Shown here: piece by piece, positions 1 to 8,356 of the stretch
Layout of the letters: each line of letters begins with the position of its first letter
Numbering within the stretch: position 1 is the first letter of the stretch
DNA from: Methanomassiliicoccaceae archaeon
GTDB lineage: Archaea; Thermoplasmatota; Thermoplasmata; Methanomassiliicoccales; Methanomethylophilaceae
Assembly: GCA_016281925.1 (NCBI GenBank)
Contig: JAEEJP010000010.1
Location: forward strand, 29,050 to 93,049
Length of the DNA stretch: 64,000 bases
Reading direction: 5' to 3'
Translations under genes and position numbers: made by a program
The notes under the pieces: generated by a model
The model's input: only the letters and a program-made list of their open reading frames with translations
Databases searched by the model: none
What the model was told of the DNA's origin: nothing

Positions 1-893
1 GAATGGAATACAGCATCCTGGACAGCGACGACCCGGACGACTTCGAGAAGAGCATCGGAGACGGCGCGGCCGCTGTGCTGATCGAGAGCCCGGCCAATCC
101 GCTCATGTCCGTCGTGGACATACGCGCGTTCTCCGACAGAGCACACAAACACGGCGTACTGGTGATTGTAGACAACACATTCATGACCCCGTACCTCCAA
201 CGCCCTCTCGAACTGGGCGCGGACATCATCGTCCACAGCGCCACTAAATATCTCGGCGGGCACAGCGACCTCGTTGCCGGTCTGGCCGTGGTCAACGACG
301 ACGGAATCGCAGAGAGGCTGGCCTTCCTCCAGAACGCCATAGGCGGAATCCTTCAGCCGTTCGACTCGTTCCTGCTCATCCGCGGGATAAAGACCCTGGC
401 CGTGAGGATGGACCGGCACGTCTCGAACGCCGAGGCCATAGCCAAACATCTCAGGCAGAGCCCCGACGTCGCCGTCGTGCACTACCCCGGGCTGGAATTC
501 GACCCGGGCTATGACATCAACATCAGGCAGGCCAAGAACGGAGGCGCCATGCTGTCGTTCGAACTGACGGAAGGCCATGACATAGGCAGGTTCTTCGAAT
601 CGCTGGAGCTCATAGCCCTGGCCGAGAGCCTCGGAGGAGTGGAGTCACTGATCTGCCATCCTTCGAGCATGACGCATGCCTCGATCCCCGAACAGATCAG
701 GAAATCGGTGGGGATAACCGACGGGCTGATCCGCCTGTCCCCCGGGATAGAGGCCGCAGAAGACATCATAGACGATCTGGACCAGGCTATCAGGAGGTCG
801 AGATTCCGATGGCGCTGTACAGTTCGTACAGGGAGCTCATCGGCAACACCCCCCTCGTCGAGCTCAGGAACATGGGCGTGCCCGAAGGGGTGA
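1..893 (+). CDS. Cystathionine gamma-synthase/lyase family PLP enzyme (5' truncated)
   Basis: Trans-sulfuration enzyme of the Cys/Met-metabolism PLP family; synthase, lyase and O-acetylhomoserine sulfhydrylase cannot be told apart here. The frame is open at the left edge, so about 90-100 N-terminal residues of a roughly 390-residue protein lie outside the window. The PLP lysine sits in HSATKYLGGHSD about 82 residues into the visible part, preceded by VVDNTF-type sequence (IVDNTFMTPY) that holds the cofactor aspartate. AESLGGVESL and IRLSPGIE are further family hallmarks. Recognisable homology ends near DDLDQAI, but the frame runs on for 85 nt inside cysK, adding an Arg/Ser-rich tail unlike the family. 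It heads an apparent operon with cysK and an Rrf2 regulator, so it probably serves Cys/Met interconversion. Confidence 0.88.
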   Translation, partial: MEYSILDSDDPDDFEKSIGDGAAAVLIESPANPLMSVVDIRAFSDRAHKHGVLVIVDNTFMTPYLQRPLELGADIIVHSATKYLGGHSDLVAGLAVVNDDGIAERLAFLQNAIGGILQPFDSFLLIRGIKTLAVRMDRHVSNAEAIAKHLRQSPDVAVVHYPGLEFDPGYDINIRQAKNGGAMLSFELTEGHDIGRFFESLELIALAESLGGVESLICHPSSMTHASIPEQIRKSVGITDGLIRLSPGIEAAEDIIDDLDQAIRRSRFRWRCTVRTGSSSATPPSSSSGTWACPKG

Positions 894-1822
894 GGATATT
901 CGCCAAACTGGAGCTCTGCAACCCTGCCGGCAGCGTCAAAGACCGCATCGGGGAGTACATGATCGCCGACGCCGAGAGGAAGGGATTGCTGAGGGAGGGA
1001 TCCGCCATCATAGAAGCTACGGCTGGAAACACGGGCATAGGGATAGCTCTGGCCGCCCTCGGAAGAGGATACAGAGTCATATTCACGGTCCCGACCAAGT
1101 TCTCGGAAGAGAAGCAGACGGTCATGAGGGCTCTGGGAGCAGAAATCGTCAATACTCCCCGCGAAAAAGGCATGCTGGGCGCCGTAGCCGAGGCCGAAAG
1201 GCTGAAAACGGAGATTCCGGGAAGCATTTCCCTCGGCCAGTTCGAGAACATGAGCAATCCCCGCTGCCATTTCGAGACCACCGGCCCCGAAATCTACAGG
1301 GACTTGGAAGGGAAGATAGACTATGCGGTCCTCGGCGCAGGGAGCGGCGGGACATTCACCGGCGTAGTCGGATATCTGAAGAGCAGGGATCCGTCGATAA
1401 AGGGGGTGCTGGCGGATCCTGTGGGGTCAGTCATGGGAGGCGGCGAGAAGTCAGAATACGAGATCGAAGGCATCGGCAACGATTTCATAGCCGGGACGAT
1501 GGACATGTCCCTCGTGGACAAGGTCATCAAAGTGAAGGACGCGGACGCTTTCGCCATGTGCCGCAGGCTGGCCCGCAGCGAGGGCATCATAGCCGGCCAG
1601 TCATCGGGAGCCGCTCTCAAGGCATCGATGGACCTGGCCGAAGAGATCGGACACGGCAGCATAGTGACGGTCTTCCCCGACAGAGGGGACAGATACTTCA
1701 GCAAAGGCCTGTTCGGACGAGGCGGAACCTTCATGGCAAACGTCTTAACAGATGTTCGCCATCCTGCTAGGGACGAATATCGCGCGGACCTGAGAGCAAA
1801 GGCGATGCGAGGTGAAACATGA
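809..1822 (+). CDS. cysK: Cysteine synthase (O-acetylserine/O-phosphoserine sulfhydrylase family)
   Basis: PLP fold-type II enzyme making cysteine from an activated serine and sulfide in the cytoplasm. The PLP lysine lies in NPAGSVKDRIG near residue 45, followed by the TAGNTGIG substrate/phosphate loop near residue 72 and a second glycine-rich loop (GAGSGGTFTG) near residue 180; AGQSSGAAL near residue 260 is also typical. At 337 residues it is slightly longer than most CysK, with about 20 extra C-terminal residues. An AGGAGG-like ribosome binding site lies just upstream inside the preceding gene. The stop overlaps the Rrf2 start (ATGA), indicating translational coupling. Whether it uses O-acetylserine, O-phosphoserine or also acts as a cystathionine beta-synthase cannot be read from the sequence. 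Confidence 0.93.
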   Translation: MALYSSYRELIGNTPLVELRNMGVPEGVRIFAKLELCNPAGSVKDRIGEYMIADAERKGLLREGSAIIEATAGNTGIGIALAALGRGYRVIFTVPTKFSEEKQTVMRALGAEIVNTPREKGMLGAVAEAERLKTEIPGSISLGQFENMSNPRCHFETTGPEIYRDLEGKIDYAVLGAGSGGTFTGVVGYLKSRDPSIKGVLADPVGSVMGGGEKSEYEIEGIGNDFIAGTMDMSLVDKVIKVKDADAFAMCRRLARSEGIIAGQSSGAALKASMDLAEEIGHGSIVTVFPDRGDRYFSKGLFGRGGTFMANVLTDVRHPARDEYRADLRAKAMRGET

Positions 1823-2274
1823 ATTTCTCGAACAAGACAAGATACGCCCTGCGCATGATGGTCGACATCGCCGCCAACCAGGAACGCGGAAAGGTGAAGA
1901 TCAAAGACATCTCGGCACGCCAGGACATCTCCCAGAAGTACCTCGAACAGATAATCACCATACTCACGAAGAACGACCTCGTCAAAGGAGAGAGAGGGCC
2001 TCAGGGAGGCTACACCCTCACGCGTCCGGCCTCCGAGATATCCGTGGCCGAAATCGTGAATGTCATCGAGGGCATTTCAGCGGTGCCTTGCATAAAGGAA
2101 AACGGCGTCGTCTGCGAAAGGAAGGACGTCTGCACCACGATAGGGATGTGGCAGCGCATAAACGAAGCCGTGAACAAAATCATGTCCGAGACCACCATCC
2201 AGGACCTCCTGGACGAGGCCAACGCCAAGGGCATCATCTTCATCGGCGACCCGATGCCGGAGTATATTATCTGA
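1819..2274 (+). CDS. Rrf2-family transcriptional regulator (CymR/IscR-like)
   Basis: 151-residue winged-helix regulator. The N-terminus (NFSNKTRYALRMM) and the wing segment GPQGGYTL are signatures of the Rrf2 family that includes IscR, NsrR and CymR. Three cysteines in the pattern C-x8-C-x6-C (PCIKENGVVC then KDVC, around residues 92-107) occupy the place where IscR and NsrR bind an Fe-S cluster, with slightly different spacing. It overlaps cysK by four bases and is the last gene of the cysteine operon. I infer that it senses cysteine or Fe-S status and controls these genes. The 3' end overlaps the convergent thiI by eight bases. Confidence 0.88.
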   Translation: MNFSNKTRYALRMMVDIAANQERGKVKIKDISARQDISQKYLEQIITILTKNDLVKGERGPQGGYTLTRPASEISVAEIVNVIEGISAVPCIKENGVVCERKDVCTTIGMWQRINEAVNKIMSETTIQDLLDEANAKGIIFIGDPMPEYII

Positions 2275-3763
2275 CTCCGGCCGCGGATCGGCCTCGATGC
2301 ACTCTCTCGATCGTTCCGAAGCACTCTTCTACGGCTCTGTCCAGATCTATGGCCTGATGCATCGACAGCACTTTATCCACTTTCGCCTCGGTGACAGGCC
2401 CTTTGGGCACCGCAGCGCAGCCCGACGTCCTGATTATGGAGATGTCGTACGTCCCGATGCGCTTGGCTATGTCGATGACCTCCAGCTTGTCAAGGCCGAT
2501 AAGCGGGCGGAAGACCGGAAAATCCAGCCCGTACTGCTCCGCCCTTATGTTGAGAAGGGTCTGCGACGCGACCTGGCCGAGGGAATCCCCCATGACTATC
2601 CCCTCGGCGCCTATGCTCTGTGCCAGTTTCTTGGCCACCCTGTGCATCGTGCGCTTGCATAGCACGCACTGGTAATGGCTGTCGCAGCCTTCCTGGATTA
2701 TCTTCTGGTTCCGGCCATGGTCGGCGACATATACCGGAAATTCACGCCTTGTATAGCTCTCGAGACGTTCCGCTATTCTGATGACCTTCTCCAGATCCTT
2801 GGGATCGCCGTATTCGCCGTTGCTCATATGCAGAAGGACCACGTCTGCCCCCGCCCTTGACATGAGATAGGAAGCGACCGGGGAATCGATCCCGCCTGAA
2901 ATCAATGACACTGCTTTCATGATGACACCTCGCTCCGCGGCTATCTGCCTGATCATGCTGTCGACAGCCGAATCTGTGAGCCCGATGGAGGGATAGAACA
3001 CCGGCATCCCGAGCATGCTCCCGTCCGACGGCGAGACGTTCCTCAGCCTGGCGCCGACCACATATCCGAGGAAGCTGTCATCGAATCTGTCGGAGACCTC
3101 CAGATCGGGATCGTACTTGCGGAGGAGATCTATGTTGTAGTTCCCGCCGACTGTCACCTTGCATCCGCGCTTCATCATCAGCCAGGCCGATATCAGGCCG
3201 CGGTCGTCGTCCACCTTGGCGAAGACCTTCCCCTGCGTGCCTATCGGAAACCCGGCATGGCACCTGATGTACGACGTGAAGATGTACGCCTTCCTCTGCC
3301 TTGCCTCTATGAATATGGTCTTTGAAGGATGATCTAGATCGACTTTCACGTCTTTGGCCGAATTCGCTTTCAGCACCGCCTCCCCGGCCTTTCTTTTGAG
3401 GTCAAGGCTGGTGAACGGCTGGGTCTTGCCCGACCTTCTGGCATCGATAGCGAAGGTATCCCTGAAGAAAAGCACATCTTTGGAGATGGAAGACACCGTG
3501 GATATGATCGACTCCATATCCGGAGGGCAGGTAACGGCGACAGACATCGATGCGATGCCGAATACCTTCCTCAGCGAGCCGACCGCCGATTCCGCATCGT
3601 CTGTCTCCACGAATAGCCTGTCATGGGAACGGATGACACGCCCGCCGACGTTGTCGCTGGCCAGCATCGCCTTCATGTTCCTCTCCAAGGCCATCTCGAA
3701 ACGTTTTCTCACGGGAGTGCTCTTCAGCGCTATCTCGCTGTACCTGACGAGTATGGTCTCCAT
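2267..3763 (-). CDS. thiI: tRNA 4-thiouridine synthetase ThiI
   Basis: Makes 4-thiouridine at position 8 of tRNA (and in some organisms supplies thiazole sulfur). The N-terminal part (MKAML..., residues 1-170) fits the NFLD/THUMP tRNA-binding region. The ATP-pyrophosphatase loop is SGGIDSPVASYL near residue 290, with a catalytic cysteine pair in HYQCVLCKRT and the C-terminal RTSGCAAVP block; there is no rhodanese domain, as in many archaea. Odd feature: the block IGTQGKV...SAWLMMKRGC near residue 170 looks like a PP-loop start without the SGGxDS motif, about 110 residues before the true one, making the protein about 100 residues longer than usual. ATG at 3763 is chosen over an upstream TTG because GGAAGGA lies just before it. 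Stop is TAA. Confidence 0.9.
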   Translation of the reverse strand: METILVRYSEIALKSTPVRKRFEMALERNMKAMLASDNVGGRVIRSHDRLFVETDDAESAVGSLRKVFGIASMSVAVTCPPDMESIISTVSSISKDVLFFRDTFAIDARRSGKTQPFTSLDLKRKAGEAVLKANSAKDVKVDLDHPSKTIFIEARQRKAYIFTSYIRCHAGFPIGTQGKVFAKVDDDRGLISAWLMMKRGCKVTVGGNYNIDLLRKYDPDLEVSDRFDDSFLGYVVGARLRNVSPSDGSMLGMPVFYPSIGLTDSAVDSMIRQIAAERGVIMKAVSLISGGIDSPVASYLMSRAGADVVLLHMSNGEYGDPKDLEKVIRIAERLESYTRREFPVYVADHGRNQKIIQEGCDSHYQCVLCKRTMHRVAKKLAQSIGAEGIVMGDSLGQVASQTLLNIRAEQYGLDFPVFRPLIGLDKLEVIDIAKRIGTYDISIIRTSGCAAVPKGPVTEAKVDKVLSMHQAIDLDRAVEECFGTIERVHRGRSAAGVR

Positions 3764-4052
3764 GGCTTTTCCTTCCAAAAACTTTGTATTATTTCCTATA
3801 TGAAATTAGTATAATAATTTTGTCAAAACAATGCGCGAACATGAGACCGCAGGAAAGCAAAAATACGTCCGATTCAAGAAGAATGACGGCCGCCGGAATA
3901 GTTCTGGTGCATGAACCGTCCACAAGACCGGGCCGATATGCCTGCAGGATGGATCGAAAAGGAATACCGACAAATGCTGAAGGATTGGACTCGAGGCCAG
4001 AGCCCAATGAAACTGTATTTTGCGGAACTGATTTTTGATTCTGGGTCCTTGA

Positions 4053-4313
4053 TCAGAATCCGAATTCGAGAAGGCCTTGGACCTCGCCCTCTTTCTGGCC
4101 GGAAAAGATTGAGTTCAGCTCGTCTATCTCGCGCCCGATGCGCTGGTTGCGGCATGAGCTGCATTCCAGTTCTTTTCCCAGGCTCAATTTGAATTCCATC
4201 TCATCCCTGTCCAGAACTGTGATGCGGCCGCAGTTGCAATAGATGCTTTTTCCGCTGTCCATGGATTCCAGCATCTGAATGCACCCATTTGGTTGGCTTT
4301 CCCAGTAGCTCAT
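4053..4313 (-). CDS. Small zinc-ribbon-like protein of unknown function
   Basis: 86 residues. Visible features are two cysteine pairs, CNCG near residue 27 and CSSC near residue 52, arranged like a compact zinc ribbon, plus a charged C-terminal helix. The start is preceded by an AAGGGG ribosome-binding-like stretch and the stop is TGA. I do not recognise a family. Codon usage and the cysteine spacing make it more likely a gene than chance, but it stands alone between thiI and the metal-chelate importer and no role can be assigned. Confidence 0.55.
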   Translation of the reverse strand: MSYWESQPNGCIQMLESMDSGKSIYCNCGRITVLDRDEMEFKLSLGKELECSSCRNQRIGREIDELNSIFSGQKEGEVQGLLEFGF

Positions 4314-4714
4314 CCTATCCCCTTGCCTTTGGGTCCCGGACAGTTTTCCCCGTCCATCCGAAGCCCAATATCATGCCGTATTTTCCCCTTCTTACGGCAG
4401 GATTTCGCGCAGAATTACCCTATGCTTACGCCTGATATAAGCCTTGTCTAAATCAGGGCAGATGTCCCTGATCGTGTCTCTGATCGGCAGAAAACCGGGC
4501 CTTAAAGTGTTTGGAAGCATAAGCGACATTTTATATCTTCACTATAAAACCAAGACTTTGTTTTGCTTTTGAGAATGCCCTGACGTCTTTCCCGGACCGA
4601 AATGAATGCCACAGGACATGATTTGCCGTGGCAGCCAGATATTTCGTGACCTCGCAGCCGGATCTTCTCCATGCGGCACGACAAGAATAAAGTGGAGGGC
4701 AAATACCCCCCGTT
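4314..4714. other. 401-bp intergenic region with no supported gene
   Basis: No convincing ORF, tRNA or repeat seen. It holds a 7-bp inverted repeat (4374-4399), probably in the promoter or leader of the small zinc-ribbon gene, and AT-rich TATA-like stretches near 4530-4550. A 66-codon minus-strand ORF (4502-4702) has no recognisable features. Confidence 0.6.
4374..4399. repeat. Inverted repeat (7-bp arms)
   Basis: TGCCGTA and TACGGCA flank a pyrimidine-rich 12-base loop. It lies about 60 bp upstream of the small zinc-ribbon gene on the minus strand. It could be an operator or leader hairpin; function unknown. Confidence 0.4.
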
Positions 4715-5494
4715 TCACTCTTCCTTGATGGCGGAATTCAGGATCACATGCGGCCTTCCGTTGACTTCTATGACATCCGCATCCACGCCGTACACGATGC
4801 GGATGTTCTCCTTCGTCAGAACCTCGGCGGGAGTGCCCACAGCATAGATGTTGCCTCCGTTCAGCATTATTATCCTGTCGGCATATTTTGCCGTGATGTT
4901 GATGTCATGGCTGATCATCAGGATGATCATGTTCCTCTGCTTGGGAAGCTCGCTCAGTATCCTGGTAACCTCCAGCTGATGGCGGATGTCCAGATTGGAG
5001 GTGGGCTCATCTAAGATGACCATCTCAGGCATCCTCACGATGCCTCTCGCCAGCACGACCTTCTGGTGCTGCCCTGCCGACAGCTCGTTGAAATTGCGCA
5101 TGGCGAGATGCTCTATGCTCATCAGATTCAGGACATCGTAGACTTTCTGGAGATCGTCCTCCGACGTCGTGAACTTTGTGTCGTTCTGAAGCCCGACCAT
5201 GATCGTATCGACGACGGTCAGCGGGAAAGAGTCCTCGGAAGAAGCGGGGACATAGCCCATATGGGATGCCAGCTCCTTCAGCTTCATGTCTCTGTTGTCC
5301 TTGCCGTTCACCAGGACGCATCCGCCGGTGGGCTTCAGGATTTTGTTGATGCAATGGACAAGCGTGGATTTGCCCACTCCGTTCGGGCCCATTATGCAGA
5401 TGAATTCCGGCTTCTCGAACGTGTAGTTGACATCTTTGAGGACGGGTCTGCTGGGATCGTACCCGAAATCCAGATCTTTCAGCTCTACTTTCAT
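4715..5494 (-). CDS. FecE/BtuD-type ABC transporter ATP-binding protein (importer A)
   Basis: 259-residue ATPase of the iron(III)-siderophore/cobalamin/heme importer family. Walker A is GPNGVGKST near residue 36, the signature is LSAGQHQK (LSGGQ variant) near residue 138, Walker B with catalytic Glu is MVILDEPTSNLD, and the switch His is in MISHDIN. It ends a minus-strand operon: binding protein (6658-8060), permease (5499-6617), ATPase, with only four bases between permease and ATPase. It is about 60 percent similar by eye to the ATPase at 26991, including the shared STLxHCINKIL block. The substrate is unknown; iron chelate, cobalamin or another metal complex are all possible. Confidence 0.92.
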   Translation of the reverse strand: MKVELKDLDFGYDPSRPVLKDVNYTFEKPEFICIMGPNGVGKSTLVHCINKILKPTGGCVLVNGKDNRDMKLKELASHMGYVPASSEDSFPLTVVDTIMVGLQNDTKFTTSEDDLQKVYDVLNLMSIEHLAMRNFNELSAGQHQKVVLARGIVRMPEMVILDEPTSNLDIRHQLEVTRILSELPKQRNMIILMISHDINITAKYADRIIMLNGGNIYAVGTPAEVLTKENIRIVYGVDADVIEVNGRPHVILNSAIKEE

Positions 5495-5498
5495 AGGA

Positions 5499-6617
5499 TC
5501 ACCATACGCTCTTCCTCTGCTTGATCAGCAGGTACAGGAAAATCGGCCCGCCTATGAATGACGTGATGACACCCACAGGCAGGAACGTCGGCGCTATTAT
5601 CACCCTTGCGATCAGATCCGATACCATCAGAAGGACCGCTCCGAACGCGGCGGACGCCGGTATCAGATAGCGGTTGTCGGATCCCAGGAACATCCTTATG
5701 ATGTGCGGCGACACAAGCCCTATGAAACCTATGATCCCAGTGAAGCAGACGACGGATGCCGCCATCAGGGAGATAAGAACCAGCAGGATGAGCCTCAGCT
5801 TATGGGCATCGAGGCCCAGAGCGGTGGCGTTCTTGTCGCCGGTGATCAGGATATTGAGCTTTTTGGACATCATTATCAGGATCAGAGTCCCAACGACAGT
5901 GAAGCAGGCCATTATCTCGCATCCTGTCCACGTGACCGAGCTCAGATCCCCTGCGGACCATTGGAATACGGCCGAAAGGCTCGAATCCGACAGTCCGAGC
6001 TTGATTAACGTCGTGCATGCGTTGAACAGATACATCACGGCTATTCCGGCCAGGATCATGGTGGCGGCGGACGTGCTTCTCATGGACGAGACGAGTATGA
6101 TGACCGCCGCGGGAACCAGGGAGAATACGAAAGCGAACAGAACCAGCCCGAGGCTCCCGCCTATCCCGGCGAAAGTGATGCCCAGCCCCAAGGCCAATGT
6201 GGCTCCGAAGGATGCTCCGGACGAGATTCCTGTGGTATACGGGTCCGCCAGAGGGTTCTTCATCATGCTCTGCATCGCGGCCCCGGCGACGCCCAGGCTC
6301 ATTCCGGCGATCAGCCCTCCCAAAACCCTGGGCATGCGTATAGTGAATATTGCCCAGTCGTAATCCGGATTGACCGCATCCGGATTGAAGAAATGGTTGA
6401 AAATAGTCTGGTACACCTCGACGAAGCTTATGTTCGAGGAGCCTATGGTCAAAGCGAAACCCATCACCAGGAACATCGATATGGTGCATCCCACGATGAA
6501 TATCAGCTTTCTGACGGTGTATCTGTGGTATTCACCCATCATCGCTTTGCTATGTGTTTCATTCGTATTATCGCCCCGTGCCGCGGAATCTGTAGAATTG
6601 ATGGATGCATGATCCAT
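5499..6617 (-). CDS. FecCD-family ABC transporter permease (importer A)
   Basis: 372-residue polytopic membrane protein with about ten hydrophobic segments. Family blocks seen are MPRVLGGLIAGMSLGVAGA (the RhhR-like LPR motif), QSMMKNPLADPYTTGISSGA, FTGIIGFIGLVSPHI and a C-terminal PVGVITSFIGGPIFLYLL that couples to the ATPase. It transports an iron-chelate, cobalamin or similar ligand across the membrane with the neighbouring binding protein and ATPase. The first ATG has no clear ribosome binding site; a start about 25 residues in (MMGEYHRY) is also possible because the first 25 residues are polar. A 9-bp hairpin separates it from the binding-protein gene. Confidence 0.92.
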   Translation of the reverse strand: MDHASINSTDSAARGDNTNETHSKAMMGEYHRYTVRKLIFIVGCTISMFLVMGFALTIGSSNISFVEVYQTIFNHFFNPDAVNPDYDWAIFTIRMPRVLGGLIAGMSLGVAGAAMQSMMKNPLADPYTTGISSGASFGATLALGLGITFAGIGGSLGLVLFAFVFSLVPAAVIILVSSMRSTSAATMILAGIAVMYLFNACTTLIKLGLSDSSLSAVFQWSAGDLSSVTWTGCEIMACFTVVGTLILIMMSKKLNILITGDKNATALGLDAHKLRLILLVLISLMAASVVCFTGIIGFIGLVSPHIIRMFLGSDNRYLIPASAAFGAVLLMVSDLIARVIIAPTFLPVGVITSFIGGPIFLYLLIKQRKSVW

Positions 6618-6623
6618 TAAGGG

Positions 6624-6645
6624 TCGATGGGGCTGCCCCCATCGA
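6624..6645 (-). promoter_or_regulatory. Intercistronic hairpin between binding protein and permease
   Basis: Perfect 9-bp arms (TCGATGGGG and CCCCATCGA) around a CTGC loop, between the binding-protein stop and the permease start. No T-run follows, so it may stabilise or process mRNA to keep the binding protein in excess rather than terminate transcription. That role is inference. Confidence 0.55.
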
Positions 6646-6657
6646 TGTTCAAAAGGA

Positions 6658-8060
6658 TCAGCCCATCAATTCGGCGCGCTTCTTCTCCGCGAAAGCAAGA
6701 TCGAAGTACGTGTAGTCGAACCACTGGTCTGCATTGACCCCGGGATGGTATTCCTTCATGTACGTGTCATACAGATTCTTCACATCGAAATTGAAGACGC
6801 CGGGATAGATGTGGTTGGCGATGTAGGCGGTCAGAATGAAGGATGCCGCTCCGAGACGGACTCCCTGGGTGTTCATGATGACCTTTCCGTCCTTGTAGGC
6901 CTGGGTATGGTCGATCGCCTGGATTCCCTTCTTGTCGGTGTTGTAGAGGTTGTTCAGATCCCACTTGAAGGTATCTGTGACGGAATTGTTGTCTGTCTGC
7001 TCCAGAATTCCATGCCAAGGCTGCAGCAGAATCCACTGCGGGTTCATGTCTTTGATCGCTTCGGCGTCCACGTTCCCTTTGGCGTATCCAAGATCGATGG
7101 CCGTAGCCGCTCCAGCAAGGACCACCGGCTCGATGTATCCGTCTCCGTAGCCTACGACGGCCGAGGCATTGTGGCTGGCGAACACGAACGGACGGTCGAC
7201 CATAGGTATGTTCTGGATGTGTTTGGCTATCGGGGCATAGACAGAATCGGCCATCTTCACGTACTTGGCGGCGTTGGCCTCGTTGTCGGTCAGGTATCCG
7301 AGCATCAGCATGCCGGGAATCGCCCATCCGCCCTCGTACGCAGGCAGCCTGATGATGTCCACTCCGCGCTCTCCGAGGACCTCTTCGGCCGTCTTGAGAT
7401 AGTACCTCTTGGTGCCGGTGATAAGGCAGCTGGGGAGATCGCCGTTCATGGATTCATAGTCGGGGGTCGCCCTGTTTCCGAAGCATTTGGCATCATGGAA
7501 CTGCGGGTACCACTGCCTGAGCTCTCCCTTTCCGGGAACGTTGCCCACGGAATCGCAGACCCACTTCACCTCTTTCGAGGTCAGCCCCGCAGCCGCGGCA
7601 AGCTCATAAGTGGTCTTGTATGCGATGCCTATGGATGTCAGAGGGTAAGTGCATTTGGAGAGGACATTGTCTGTGTTCTTGTACGATATGGTGATGCCGT
7701 GCTTGCGGGCCACCATGTCTTTGACCAGCTGAAGATCCTTGCTGTCTACGACGCCGTCAGCGTTCGCGTCTGCCATCGAGATCGTTGCCGGATTCCGGTC
7801 TCATAATTCCTGTCGACGGTCAGAACGGCGGCCGTAGCCTTTCCCGCTATGACGTCCTCGACGAATTTGATGTCGTCAGCATTTATGTAATCGTCATTGT
7901 TGGCGTTGCCGAAGATCGGCAGCCTGCCCTCGAACTGGTAGATATCGGAGTCTTTCTTGTCTTTGTCTCCTTTATCTCCGTTCGTGAGAATCACGGCCGC
8001 AGCTATCGCGATTATAACGGCAGCTATCACCGCGATGATTGCAATCATTTTCTTATCCAT
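6658..8060 (-). CDS. Membrane-anchored metal-chelate binding protein with dockerin-like pair; frameshifted
   Basis: Binding protein of importer A, read in two frames. The first (8060-7746) gives an N-terminal membrane anchor (IIAVIAAVIIAIAAAVIL), a charged linker and a dockerin-like Ca-binding segment (GNANNDDYINADD). The second (from about 7797 to 6658) gives the second such segment (ADANADGVVDSKD) and a FepB/BtuF-like periplasmic-binding domain. Aligned with the intact homologue at 23181, one base is missing near 7792-7798 (GGAATCC where GGAAATCC would restore the frame). ATG at 7776 could give a truncated, anchorless protein. The defect may be an assembly error in a short A-run or a real mutation. 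The protein would sit outside the membrane and capture the ligand for the permease downstream. Confidence 0.82.
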
Positions 8061-8356
8061 AATCTCACTTGGATGTATAATCCACTTATAAAAATAAAAT
8101 GCATACTATAAGATAATTGTTAGAGCGTCATTTTTCCTCGCTGCGCCCAAGGCTGGACTGCCGGCTCGATTCATCTTTGCGGATAATATGGCACAAATAC
8201 CGTAGATCGATCGGCATTCGCAATCCAGGTTTGATTATTTTTTAATAATTCAAATATTATTGTTATGTTTTTTACAAAACTTTTGCCAGAAACAGTTTAT
8301 ATTTTCATATTCGAATATATCTCATATTATCAGCGACATCCGGAGGAGAAAAGCAG
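8061..8356. promoter_or_regulatory. Divergent promoter region between importer A and the arylsulfotransferase-like gene
   Basis: AT-rich 296-bp region. TATA-like stretches are visible on the minus side near 8085-8100 and on the plus side near 8296-8320 (tttatattttc, gaatatatc). No ORF, RNA gene or clear repeat was found. Confidence 0.5.

Noticed and set aside
3784-4192. Overlapping small ORFs on both strands between thiI and the zinc-ribbon gene.
   Set aside because: No ribosome binding site, family features or consistent codon use; probably chance ORFs.
4502-4702. 66-codon minus-strand ORF.
   Set aside because: No recognisable motif, poor start context and AT-rich promoter-like DNA within it.
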